From Clostridiaceae bacterium (lineage in GTDB: Bacteria > Bacillota > Clostridia > Saccharofermentanales > UBA5734): a stretch of 5,108 nt of DNA. The DNA lies in NCBI GenBank assembly GCA_012729935.1, contig JAAYBY010000180.1:1-5108 (forward strand), written 5' to 3'. Within the stretch, counting starts at the first letter, position 1; the number at the start of each line of letters is the position of its first letter. The notes under the pieces were generated by a model that saw only the letters and a list, made by a program, of their open reading frames with translations, made no database searches and had not been told where the DNA came from. Positions 1 through 5,108 of this stretch are shown here, one piece after another. Made by a program: the position numbers and the translations under genes.

Positions 1-36
1 ACCGCTATCATCCAGGCCTTGCAACCACCATGCTGA
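1..36 (+). CDS. tnpA: IS66 TnpA (OrfA) accessory protein, C-terminal end only
   Basis: Reading from base 1 gives eleven codons (TAIIQALQPPC) followed by TGA at 34-36. The stop overlaps the ATG of tnpB at 30-32 by seven bases. A tnpA gene ending at or overlapping the tnpB start is the normal IS66 layout and suggests translational coupling, which fits the lack of an obvious ribosome binding site before tnpB. TnpA of this family is a small helix-turn-helix protein needed for transposition, but none of that domain is inside the window. The call rests on position and on the open frame, so it is moderately sure. Confidence 0.6.
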   Translation, partial: TAIIQALQPPC

Positions 37-383
37 ATCAACTTCCGGCCGGTTGCAGAATCTATGTGGCTTGTGGATATACGGATATGCGTAAGCAGAT
101 CGACGGTCTGGCGTCACTGGTACAGCAGCAGTTCAAGCTCGATCCGTTTACCAAGGCCTTTTTCATATTCTGCGGTCGCAAACGGGACCGCATCAAAGTG
201 CTGCACTGGGAGGGTGATGGATTTCTGCTTTTATATAAGCGATTGGAAAACGGCAGTTTCCAGTGGCCACGTTCAGAGCAGGATGTGCGTGAACTGACGC
301 CACAGCAATATCGATGGCTTCTTGAAGGTCTGAGTGTTGAACAGAAAACGGCGATTCCAGCCGTATCCGCCAGACAGTTATAA
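30..383 (+). CDS. tnpB: IS66 family accessory protein TnpB (Orf2)
   Basis: This 117-residue protein is the length expected for IS66 TnpB, a small accessory protein required for transposition of family members; its biochemical role is not well defined. The conserved family blocks are present in order: GYTDMRK (16-22), FCGRKRDR (47-54), WEGDGF (60-65), YKRLENG (69-75) and WLLEGL (96-101). The ATG at 30 overlaps the tnpA stop and has no clear Shine-Dalgarno sequence, so translation is probably coupled to tnpA. The last residues, after about 105, are family-variable. There is no frameshift or internal stop, so the gene looks intact. It is not the unrelated IS200/IS605 TnpB nuclease, which shares only the name. 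Confidence 0.95.
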   Translation: MLNQLPAGCRIYVACGYTDMRKQIDGLASLVQQQFKLDPFTKAFFIFCGRKRDRIKVLHWEGDGFLLLYKRLENGSFQWPRSEQDVRELTPQQYRWLLEGLSVEQKTAIPAVSARQL

Positions 384-438
384 ATGCTCAAAAGCACTGT
401 AATATAAGCGTTTCAGGCTTCTACAACCGCCCGGATTA

Positions 439-447
439 TGGTATAAT
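439..447 (+). promoter_or_regulatory. extended -10 promoter in the tnpB-tnpC gap
   Basis: TG at 439-440, one base, then TATAAT at 442-447 forms a perfect extended -10 element. The best -35 candidate is TCTACA at 420-425, with a 16-base spacer and four of six consensus matches, which is weak; extended -10 promoters often need little -35. Transcription would start around 453-455, about 25 bases before the ATG of tnpC at 479. Promoter activity is inferred from sequence only. Confidence 0.55.
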
Positions 448-478
448 AATCCTATTGAAAAGACGGGCTGGTTTGAAC

Positions 479-2083
479 ATGGCAGTGCAAAACATTGATG
501 TTAATCAACTCCTGGAGATGGTCCAAAACAAGGACCGTGCGCTTATGGAGCTGAGCCAGAACAACCGGCAGCTGACAGAAAAGATCACGCAATTGACTGA
601 ACAGGTTGCCTTCCTGACACAAAAACTCTATGGTCGTAAAACCGAAAAATCAACCGTTGTCCTGGATGGTCATCTGGTCATCCAGGAAGTGGCTGAAAGG
701 TTATTTGATGAGGCTGAAAGTTGCGCCGATCCCAAGGCGGTTGAGCCTAAGGTGTTTGAACAGCCACTGCGCAAGACAAGAGCCGGCTATAAACGGAAAA
801 GCTTTTTTGCCGATCTTCCGGTCAACGATATGCTGTATTCGCTCGATACAGACAGCCAGGACTGTCCGGCCTGTGGTGGCAAGATCAAGAAAATCGGCAA
901 AAAGTTTGTCCGGTCCGAGATCAATTTCATTCCGGCTCAGCTCAGCGTCCTGAATATCTACCAGGAAACCTGTGAATGTCCTGCCTGCAAGGTAAGAACC
1001 GGTCAGACCGCTTTCATTGAACCGAAAGTTCCAACACCGGTACTGCCGCATTCATATGCGTCCGCATCGAGCATCGCCTATACGATGTACCAGAAATATG
1101 TCCAGTGTGTACCGTTGTATCGCCAGGAGAAAGACTGGAAAGCGATGGGGCTTGATCTGACACGCAGTACCCTGTCCAACTGGATTGTGCAGGCATCTGA
1201 ATCCTGGCTGACACCGATTGTCGATGCAATGCACCGTAAGCTTCTGACCGAACAGCATCTGCATATGGATGAGACTCCGATACAGGTGATGAAAGAACCG
1301 AACCGGAAAAACCAGACCGACTCCTACATGTGGGTCATGACCAATAAAGACAGCAGTCGCCATCCGATCCGAATCTTTCGCTATGCGCCTGGTCGATCCG
1401 GCGAATATGCCGCAACGTTTCTGGACGGATATTCCGGCTATCTTCATACGGATGACTATTCCGGGTATAACCGGATGAAATCGGTCAAACGCTGTTTATG
1501 CTGGGCTCATGTTCGACGACGATTCAAAGAGGCCATCACGGTTAAGACGAAAGGATCTGGAGACACGTTGGCCGAGATCGGGTTTCGCTATTGCAATGCG
1601 CTTTTTGAGTGGGAAAAGAAATTCAAGACAATGGATTCGCAGGAGCGCAAAGCGGCTCGTTTGCAGCATGAACGACCTGTTCTTGACGCGTTCTGGCGCT
1701 ATGTTGATGAAAATATCGGTAAAACACTGCCGAGAAGCAAGCTGGGGATGGCGATGGCTTATGCTCTGGATAACAGGGCGAAGCTGGAAATCTATCTGGA
1801 AGACGGCGACTGTGCCATCTCCAATAATGTGGCAGAAAACAGCATCCGTCCGTTTGCTCTGGGCCGTAAGAACTGGATGTTCGCGGGCTCACCCAAGGGA
1901 GCCGATGCCAGTGCTTGTATTTATTCTCTGGTCGAAACGGCCAAGGCCAATGCTCTGGATCCGTTCTTGTACCTTCAGTGCCTGCTGATGCTCGCTCCAG
2001 GCAGCAGCTATTTGAACAATAAAGATGCGATGGAAAATCTCATGCCATGGAGCCCTCTGATGACTGCCAAATGTCAACGATGA
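479..2083 (+). CDS. tnpC: IS66 family transposase TnpC (DDE)
   Basis: This is the catalytic transposase of the element, 534 residues from the ATG at 479. The domain order is classic IS66. An N-terminal leucine-rich coiled coil covers about residues 8-50. A zinc-finger-like segment has C129-x2-C132 and C165-x-C167-x2-C170. The RNase H-like catalytic core follows, and the last ~40 residues form the IS66 C-terminal element (YLQCLLMLAP...LMPW). The likely DDE residues are D264 in HMDETP, D325 in HTDDYSGYN and E453 in NNVAENSIRP, all in their usual motif contexts. A TTG at 455 would add eight residues in frame, but it has no ribosome binding site and coincides with the predicted start of the internal promoter transcript, so I prefer 479. 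No obvious Shine-Dalgarno precedes 479 either. The frame is uninterrupted and looks functional. Confidence 0.95.
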   Translation: MAVQNIDVNQLLEMVQNKDRALMELSQNNRQLTEKITQLTEQVAFLTQKLYGRKTEKSTVVLDGHLVIQEVAERLFDEAESCADPKAVEPKVFEQPLRKTRAGYKRKSFFADLPVNDMLYSLDTDSQDCPACGGKIKKIGKKFVRSEINFIPAQLSVLNIYQETCECPACKVRTGQTAFIEPKVPTPVLPHSYASASSIAYTMYQKYVQCVPLYRQEKDWKAMGLDLTRSTLSNWIVQASESWLTPIVDAMHRKLLTEQHLHMDETPIQVMKEPNRKNQTDSYMWVMTNKDSSRHPIRIFRYAPGRSGEYAATFLDGYSGYLHTDDYSGYNRMKSVKRCLCWAHVRRRFKEAITVKTKGSGDTLAEIGFRYCNALFEWEKKFKTMDSQERKAARLQHERPVLDAFWRYVDENIGKTLPRSKLGMAMAYALDNRAKLEIYLEDGDCAISNNVAENSIRPFALGRKNWMFAGSPKGADASACIYSLVETAKANALDPFLYLQCLLMLAPGSSYLNNKDAMENLMPWSPLMTAKCQR

Positions 2084-2096
2084 ACGCCAGTTCACA

Positions 2097-2115
2097 TTGA
2101 CTGTCAAGACGTCTT
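2097..2115. repeat. two adjacent short palindromes next to the IS right end
   Basis: TTGAC-T-GTCAA (2097-2107) is a perfect 5-bp inverted repeat around one base. AAGACGTCTT (2106-2115) is a perfect 10-bp palindrome sharing its first two bases with the previous one. Both sit between the tnpC stop and the terminal repeat. They could be subterminal protein-binding sites or chance. There is no following T-run, so they do not look like a terminator. Confidence 0.4.
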
Positions 2116-2130
2116 TTGTCGGACGCTTAC
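2111..2130 (-). repeat. right terminal inverted repeat of the IS66 element
   Basis: Read inward from 2130 on the minus strand, the sequence starts GTAAGCGTCCGAC and continues into an A-rich stretch. GTAAGCG is the usual outer sequence of IS66-family ends. It lies 47 bases after the tnpC stop, where the end is expected. The inner limit of the repeat cannot be set without the left end; 2111 is an estimate. Confidence 0.8.
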
Positions 2131-2131
2131 G

Positions 2132-2266
2132 ATATTTCAATTGTGGGATGACATCGAGAGACTATTGACAGTTAGGGCCATAGACCGAAGTGTTTTACAA
2201 ACGAAATTTGCTCTCATCCAAAGATTATCCACTTCATCGTTGATATCACTAACACTGGGTCAGTAA
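2132..2266 (+). pseudogene. possible 3' remnant of a gene interrupted by the IS66 element
   Basis: From the base after the IS boundary, one plus-strand frame stays open for 44 codons and ends in TAA at 2264-2266. The peptide contains LWDDIERLL and TKFALIQRL stretches and looks moderately helical. There is no ATG and no ribosome binding site; TTG at 2141 is the only early start candidate. An open frame starting exactly at an IS edge is what a split gene leaves behind, but 44 codons can also stay open by chance. I do not recognise the peptide. This is a tentative call that depends on the sequence left of the IS. Confidence 0.2.
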
Positions 2267-2278
2267 TCGCAATGATTT

Positions 2279-2297
2279 CTTCTGCCGAAGTTTTTTT
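2279..2297 (+). terminator. weak hairpin plus T-run, possible plus-strand terminator
   Basis: CTTC-TGCC-GAAG (2279-2290) can form a 4-bp stem with a four-base loop and is followed directly by seven T residues (2291-2297). The T-run with a small stem resembles an intrinsic terminator for plus-strand transcripts coming from the IS side. The stem is shorter than usual, so activity is doubtful. It overlaps the stop codon of the minus-strand gene and would not terminate that gene. Confidence 0.25.
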
Positions 2298-3885
2298 AAA
2301 ACTCGATCACACGTGCGAGCGCTTTTACGATATTCGGGTCAAACCGGATGCCTGCCGCGTCGCTGATCTCCTGAATCGTCTCTTTTGGCTTCCATTGACT
2401 GCTGCTGTACGAATTTGTTCGAAAATCAAAGGCTTCTGCAACAGCAATAATTCTGCCAAGAAGTGATATCTCTTCATCTTTCAAGCCTTTGGGGTAGCCT
2501 GATCCGTCCCAGTGCTCGTGATGGTCAAGAGCACCAATCGCGATATCTATGGTCTCGTCAAAGAGGTTCAGTATCCGATATCCGACTAACGCGTGCCTGC
2601 GCATTTCTGTTTGCTCTTCATGATTGAGGTTCCCAATTTTTCGTAAAATCTCATCTTTGAGGACAACTTTTCCGATATCGTGGTAATACCCGGCTGTTTG
2701 TGCTCTGCGAATCTCTTGATTGGACAGCTGTAGCTGAGTGGCAATTTTTTGACATATCTCGCTTACATTTTGTGCATGCAGCTTTTCTCTTTTTGACCGC
2801 TGATGCAACGAATGGCTGATCTGCTCCAACTGCTGCACATTAAGCTTTTGCCGATTGAGGCTTTTATTGACATACATTTCTTCTTCTGCTTCTTTTAGCG
2901 TTTCAGATACATCATCAACTTTGCCCTGTTTGGTCGCAATACCGATCGCCAGACTGCCTTTGATACCGTGATAGTCGATTTGGCTGACTGCCTGTTGAAT
3001 TCGGTTGCCAATCGCACTGGCATCGTCAAATGTTGTTCCCGGCAACAGCATCGCAAATTCATCACCGCCGACCCGCGCGATGATGTCATCTGCCCGGCTG
3101 TTATTTCGGAACGTATCAGCAATCCGTTTGAGCAGAATATCACCGACTTCATGCCCGAACACATCGTTTGTCAGTTTCAATCCGTTTGCATCACCAATGA
3201 TGACACTGAACGGAAGATTACGATCAACATCCAGCCGCTGTAATTCTTCGTAGAAGAAAGTCTGGTTGTACAATTCGGTAATCGGATCATGGAAAGACAG
3301 ATATCTAATGTGAGCTTCAGCTTCCAGTTTCTCAGTGATATCCGAAAAAGTGACAACCGCACCAGTCGTTTTCCCGTTATGAACAAGCGGATTTGTTCTG
3401 CACTCCACGTGGAATAATGTTCCGTCTGCCTTTCTGATGACCTCATCCCTTAAATATGATGCAATTCCTTGCTGAATCATCTTGCAGATCCTGCAGTTTT
3501 CAGCAGATCCTATTAATTCATTACGATCTGAGGCGTGAGTCAGTGTGTGCATGCATTTGCCGACGACTTGTCCTTCGCGTTCATAGCCTAACATTTCAAG
3601 GCATTTTCTGTTAACGAAAGCACAGGTTCCTTCGGTGTCCACACCGATAATAGCTTCAGCCGTAGAATCAAGAATGCTCTTCAGTTGCTCTTCGCTTTTT
3701 GCGGTTATGTTATGGCTGTGCAGAACCAACAAGCCAAAGGCTAAAAGAAAAAGCGTAGAGATTATGGCACCTATCAAGATCGTACTTTCGTTTCTGTTAT
3801 GCCCGGCCAAAAAGTGAAGCGCCGCAAACAATATGATTAAAAAAATGACAGATATAAAGATTGTTGACCTTTTTGTTCGATCCAT
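2296..3885 (-). CDS. membrane-bound PAS-GGDEF-HD-GYP cyclic di-GMP signalling protein
   Basis: This 529-residue protein has motifs for both making c-di-GMP (GGDEF) and hydrolysing it (HD-GYP). Two membrane helices (about 8-27 and 35-56) leave only ~7 residues outside, so sensing is probably by the cytoplasmic PAS domain (about 64-190), which holds C88, C95, C111, C131, C134 and C162. The GGDEF domain (about 195-345) has GGDEF at 273-277, metal and guanine residues matching D232, N240 and D249, and an inhibitory-site motif R264-x2-D267. The HD-GYP domain (about 365-529) has H370, HDIGK (402-406), H431, HHEHWDGSGYP (455-465) and FDP near the end. A later aspartate usually found in the AD-x2-DA motif is glutamate (E484). 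The ATG at 3885 is preceded by AGAGGA with a 6-base gap. The gene stands alone, divergent from the VOC gene. Activity balance and signal are unknown. Confidence 0.93.
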   Translation of the reverse strand: MDRTKRSTIFISVIFLIILFAALHFLAGHNRNESTILIGAIISTLFLLAFGLLVLHSHNITAKSEEQLKSILDSTAEAIIGVDTEGTCAFVNRKCLEMLGYEREGQVVGKCMHTLTHASDRNELIGSAENCRICKMIQQGIASYLRDEVIRKADGTLFHVECRTNPLVHNGKTTGAVVTFSDITEKLEAEAHIRYLSFHDPITELYNQTFFYEELQRLDVDRNLPFSVIIGDANGLKLTNDVFGHEVGDILLKRIADTFRNNSRADDIIARVGGDEFAMLLPGTTFDDASAIGNRIQQAVSQIDYHGIKGSLAIGIATKQGKVDDVSETLKEAEEEMYVNKSLNRQKLNVQQLEQISHSLHQRSKREKLHAQNVSEICQKIATQLQLSNQEIRRAQTAGYYHDIGKVVLKDEILRKIGNLNHEEQTEMRRHALVGYRILNLFDETIDIAIGALDHHEHWDGSGYPKGLKDEEISLLGRIIAVAEAFDFRTNSYSSSQWKPKETIQEISDAAGIRFDPNIVKALARVIEF

Positions 3886-3891
3886 GTTATT

Positions 3892-3897
3892 TCCTCT
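3892..3897 (-). promoter_or_regulatory. ribosome binding site of the GGDEF/HD-GYP gene
   Basis: On the minus strand AGAGGA lies six bases before the ATG at 3885-3883. It is a good Shine-Dalgarno match at normal spacing and fixes the start of the gene. Confidence 0.75.
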
Positions 3898-3945
3898 GCC
3901 TCGACAGAATAGTCATGCTGGTTTGCAGTTCGATCAATCATGTTA

Positions 3946-3974
3946 TTTATACGCCTTGTAAGCCCCGAAATCAA
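3946..3974 (-). promoter_or_regulatory. sigma-70/sigma-A type promoter of the GGDEF/HD-GYP gene
   Basis: On the minus strand TTGATT (3974-3969) and TATAAA (3951-3946) are separated by exactly 17 bases. They match the -35 consensus at four and the -10 consensus at five of six positions. Transcription would start near 3940, giving a leader of roughly 55 bases before the ATG at 3885. Confidence 0.55.
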
Positions 3975-4216
3975 GTTTATTCGGAGTCAAGTTTCTCAGA
4001 ATCGAAATCTTACTATCCTTTGTTAAGGCAAGTCATTTCAGTAGTCATCAATAAAAATGACACATGATTTATTTTATACGTATCAATCAACTGATGCAAA
4101 AAGCTGATTGAACGAAAGAGTAAACGTTGATCCTATGTGGATAAATAATGGCGGTAAATATTCGATACCACCATCTTTCATCCTGTAACATACTGCATAT
4201 CCAGCAAAAATGAACA

Positions 4217-4225
4217 TGATATACT
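4217..4225 (+). promoter_or_regulatory. extended -10 promoter of the VOC gene
   Basis: TG at 4217-4218, one base, then TATACT at 4220-4225 forms an extended -10 element with five of six matches in the hexamer. No good -35 is present at 16-18 bases. The start site would be near 4232, about 45 bases before the ATG at 4277. Confidence 0.55.
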
Positions 4226-4233
4226 TATAAGTA
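4222..4233. promoter_or_regulatory. 12-bp perfect palindrome overlapping the VOC promoter, candidate operator
   Basis: TACTTATAAGTA is its own reverse complement. It overlaps the last four bases of the -10 hexamer and covers the predicted start site, a position where a bound repressor would block transcription. No regulator gene is visible in the window, so the binding protein is unknown. Confidence 0.4.
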
Positions 4234-4262
4234 CATTTGATTGGCATATGATGCACAGTATC

Positions 4263-4270
4263 AGGTGGTG
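4263..4270 (+). promoter_or_regulatory. ribosome binding site of the VOC gene
   Basis: AGGTGGTG matches the AGGAGGTG consensus at seven of eight bases and ends six bases before the ATG at 4277. It selects this ATG over the in-frame ATG two codons later. Confidence 0.85.
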
Positions 4271-4276
4271 ATTTAG

Positions 4277-5108
4277 ATGGATATGCAAAAAATAGTTCCG
4301 CATTTATGGTTTGATCGGGAAGCGCGGGATGCAGCAGAATTCTACACCGCAATTTTCCCGGACTCAAAGATAACCAGCAATGTTGAACTGCACAATACGC
4401 CTTCTGGTGATACACAAATCGTAACTTTTAACCTGAGCGGATATACCTTTATGGCTATTAACGGCGGTCCTTATTTCAAGTTCAATCCCGCCATTTCTTT
4501 CATGGTCAATTTTGATCCATCAAGAGACGATCAGGCGCGGAAAAATCTGGATGCGCTCTGGATGAATCTGGCTCAGGGAGGCACAGAATTGATGTCGCTG
4601 CAGGAATACCCATTCAGCAAACGGTATGGCTGGATCCAGGATAAATATGGTCTATCCTGGCAGCTTATCCTGACAGATCCAACGGGTGATGAACGACCGT
4701 TTATTGTGCCATCTTTGATGTTTGTCCAGGAACAAAGCGGCAAGGCAGAAGAAGCAGGCGATTATTATCTTTCTGTCTTTAAGAACAGCCGCAGAGGGCA
4801 GATCGCCAGATATCCGGCAGACATGGAACCCGATCTGGAAGGCGCTGTCATGTTCTCTGATTTCATGCTGGAACACCAATGGTTTGCCGCTATGGATAGT
4901 GGTCAGCAGCACGATTTTACGTTCAATGAGGCTGTCTCCTTTCTTGTAAGATGCAAAAATCAAAATGAAATTGATTATTTCTGGGATAAGCTCTCAGCCG
5001 ACCCACAAGCAGAACAATGTGGCTGGCTGAAAGACAGGTATGGCCTTTCCTGGCAGATTTCACCGGTCTTGATGGAAGAAATGATGGAGAAAGGCACCCA
5101 AGAGCAGC
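4277..5108 (+). CDS. PhnB-like two-domain VOC (glyoxalase-fold) protein, 3' end cut by the window
   Basis: The open frame runs 277 codons to the window edge without a stop. Proteins of this type are usually about 300 residues, so perhaps 20-30 residues are missing. It belongs to the PhnB-like VOC group, often annotated as '3-demethylubiquinone-9 3-methyltransferase domain', a name that does not establish methyltransferase activity. Two homologous halves are visible (about 4-133 and 143-265). IVPHLWF (6-12) pairs with IVPSLMF (143-149), NPAISFMV (70-77) with NEAVSFLV (217-224), and YGWIQDKYGLSWQ (117-129) with CGWLKDRYGLSWQ (248-260). The histidine at 9 is serine at 146 in the second half, so the two putative sites may differ. 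There is no signal peptide or membrane segment, so it should be cytoplasmic. Substrate and reaction are unknown. It is probably transcribed from its own promoter. Confidence 0.92.
   Translation, partial: MDMQKIVPHLWFDREARDAAEFYTAIFPDSKITSNVELHNTPSGDTQIVTFNLSGYTFMAINGGPYFKFNPAISFMVNFDPSRDDQARKNLDALWMNLAQGGTELMSLQEYPFSKRYGWIQDKYGLSWQLILTDPTGDERPFIVPSLMFVQEQSGKAEEAGDYYLSVFKNSRRGQIARYPADMEPDLEGAVMFSDFMLEHQWFAAMDSGQQHDFTFNEAVSFLVRCKNQNEIDYFWDKLSADPQAEQCGWLKDRYGLSWQISPVLMEEMMEKGTQEQ

Larger units (their letters stand above)
1..2130 (+). mobile_element. IS66-family insertion sequence, right-hand part (left end outside the window)
   Basis: The three-gene order typical of IS66 elements is visible: the end of tnpA, then tnpB, then the large tnpC transposase, all on the plus strand. 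The right boundary is set by a terminal repeat that on the minus strand reads GTAAGCGTCCGAC, matching the GTAAGCG-type ends known for this family. The element therefore ends at 2130. IS66 elements usually make 8-bp target duplications, so bases 2131-2138 (GATATTTC) should be repeated just before the unseen left end. tnpB and tnpC are both full length with conserved motifs, so the element could still be active if tnpA and the left end are intact. The family call is very secure; the exact right boundary is inferred from the repeat. Confidence 0.93.
3886..4276. other. divergent intergenic region between the c-di-GMP gene and the VOC gene
   Basis: This 391-base AT-rich stretch holds no convincing gene. 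It contains the promoter and ribosome binding site of the leftward signalling gene, and the promoter, a palindrome and the ribosome binding site of the rightward VOC gene. Between the two promoters there are two imperfect dyads (4083-4111, with 7+2 paired bases and one mismatch around a 9-base loop; 4150-4172, with 2+4 paired bases and one mismatch) and a GTCAT-N8-ATGAC inverted repeat (4044-4061). None is followed by a T-run. The pentamer AGTCA occurs at 3911, 3985, 4031 and 4043, all in the same orientation. No tRNA, riboswitch or small RNA could be recognised. Confidence 0.6.

Noticed and set aside
385..396. TGCT-CAAA-AGCA hairpin just after tnpB
   Set aside because: The stem is only four pairs and there is no T-run, so it does not qualify as a terminator or attenuator.
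455..478. TTG start for tnpC eight codons upstream of the ATG
   Set aside because: There is no ribosome binding site, and the predicted transcript from the internal promoter begins at about this point.
1052..1447. 131-codon minus-strand frame inside tnpC, and similar antisense or shifted frames across tnpB and tnpC
   Set aside because: They are shadows of coding sequence with clear family motifs; their translations are low-complexity mixtures without family features.
2165..2170. Perfect TTGACA -35 hexamer downstream of the IS end
   Set aside because: No -10-like hexamer lies at 16-18 bases; the sequence there is AAGTGT.
2272..2466. 64-codon plus-strand frame at the 3' end of the GGDEF/HD-GYP gene
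   Set aside because: It lies antisense to the conserved HD-GYP C-terminus, has no ribosome binding site and no recognisable product.
3861..4067. 68-codon plus-strand frame in the divergent intergenic region
   Set aside because: It overlaps the start and promoter of the opposing gene, lacks a ribosome binding site and its peptide has no recognisable features.
4083..4415. 110-codon minus-strand open frame overlapping the start of the VOC gene
   Set aside because: It overlaps a strongly supported gene and its promoter, has no recognisable domain and no good ribosome binding site at its start.

Overview
The window reads as ordinary accessory chromosome from a low- to mid-GC bacterium, most likely a member of the Bacillota. 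This is inferred from the AGGTGGTG-type ribosome binding site, the extended -10 promoters (TGnTATAAT and TGnTATACT), and the close fit of the last gene to PhnB-like VOC proteins of Gram-positive bacteria. The species cannot be told from this sequence.

Region 1 (1-2130) is the right-hand part of an IS66-family insertion sequence. It holds the last codons of tnpA, a complete tnpB and a complete tnpC transposase with an apparently intact DDE triad. It ends in a right terminal inverted repeat whose last base is 2130. The left end lies outside the window. A near-perfect extended -10 promoter lies in the tnpB-tnpC gap and may drive tnpC separately.

Region 2 (2131-2295) is a short stretch between the IS end and the next gene. 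It starts with the octamer that should be the target-site duplication. It carries an open frame with no good start codon, which could be the tail of a gene broken by the insertion.

Region 3 (2296-3885, minus strand) encodes a membrane-anchored, 529-residue PAS-GGDEF-HD-GYP protein. It has the sequence motifs both for making and for degrading cyclic di-GMP. Its PAS domain holds six of the protein's seven cysteines. A recognisable promoter and ribosome binding site lie upstream of it.

Region 4 (3886-4276) is a divergent intergenic region with promoters for both flanking genes and a 12-bp perfect palindrome over the start site of the rightward promoter.

Region 5 (4277 to the window end, plus strand) is a PhnB-like, two-domain VOC (glyoxalase-fold) protein cut off by the window edge shortly before its expected C-terminus.

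The IS, the signalling gene and the VOC gene do not form one pathway. I see no CRISPR array, RNA gene, toxin-antitoxin pair or clear candidate for a new defence or metabolic system. The points most worth a second look are the cysteine-rich PAS domain on a dual c-di-GMP enzyme, the altered HD-GYP metal-site segment, the internal IS promoter and the VOC promoter palindrome.
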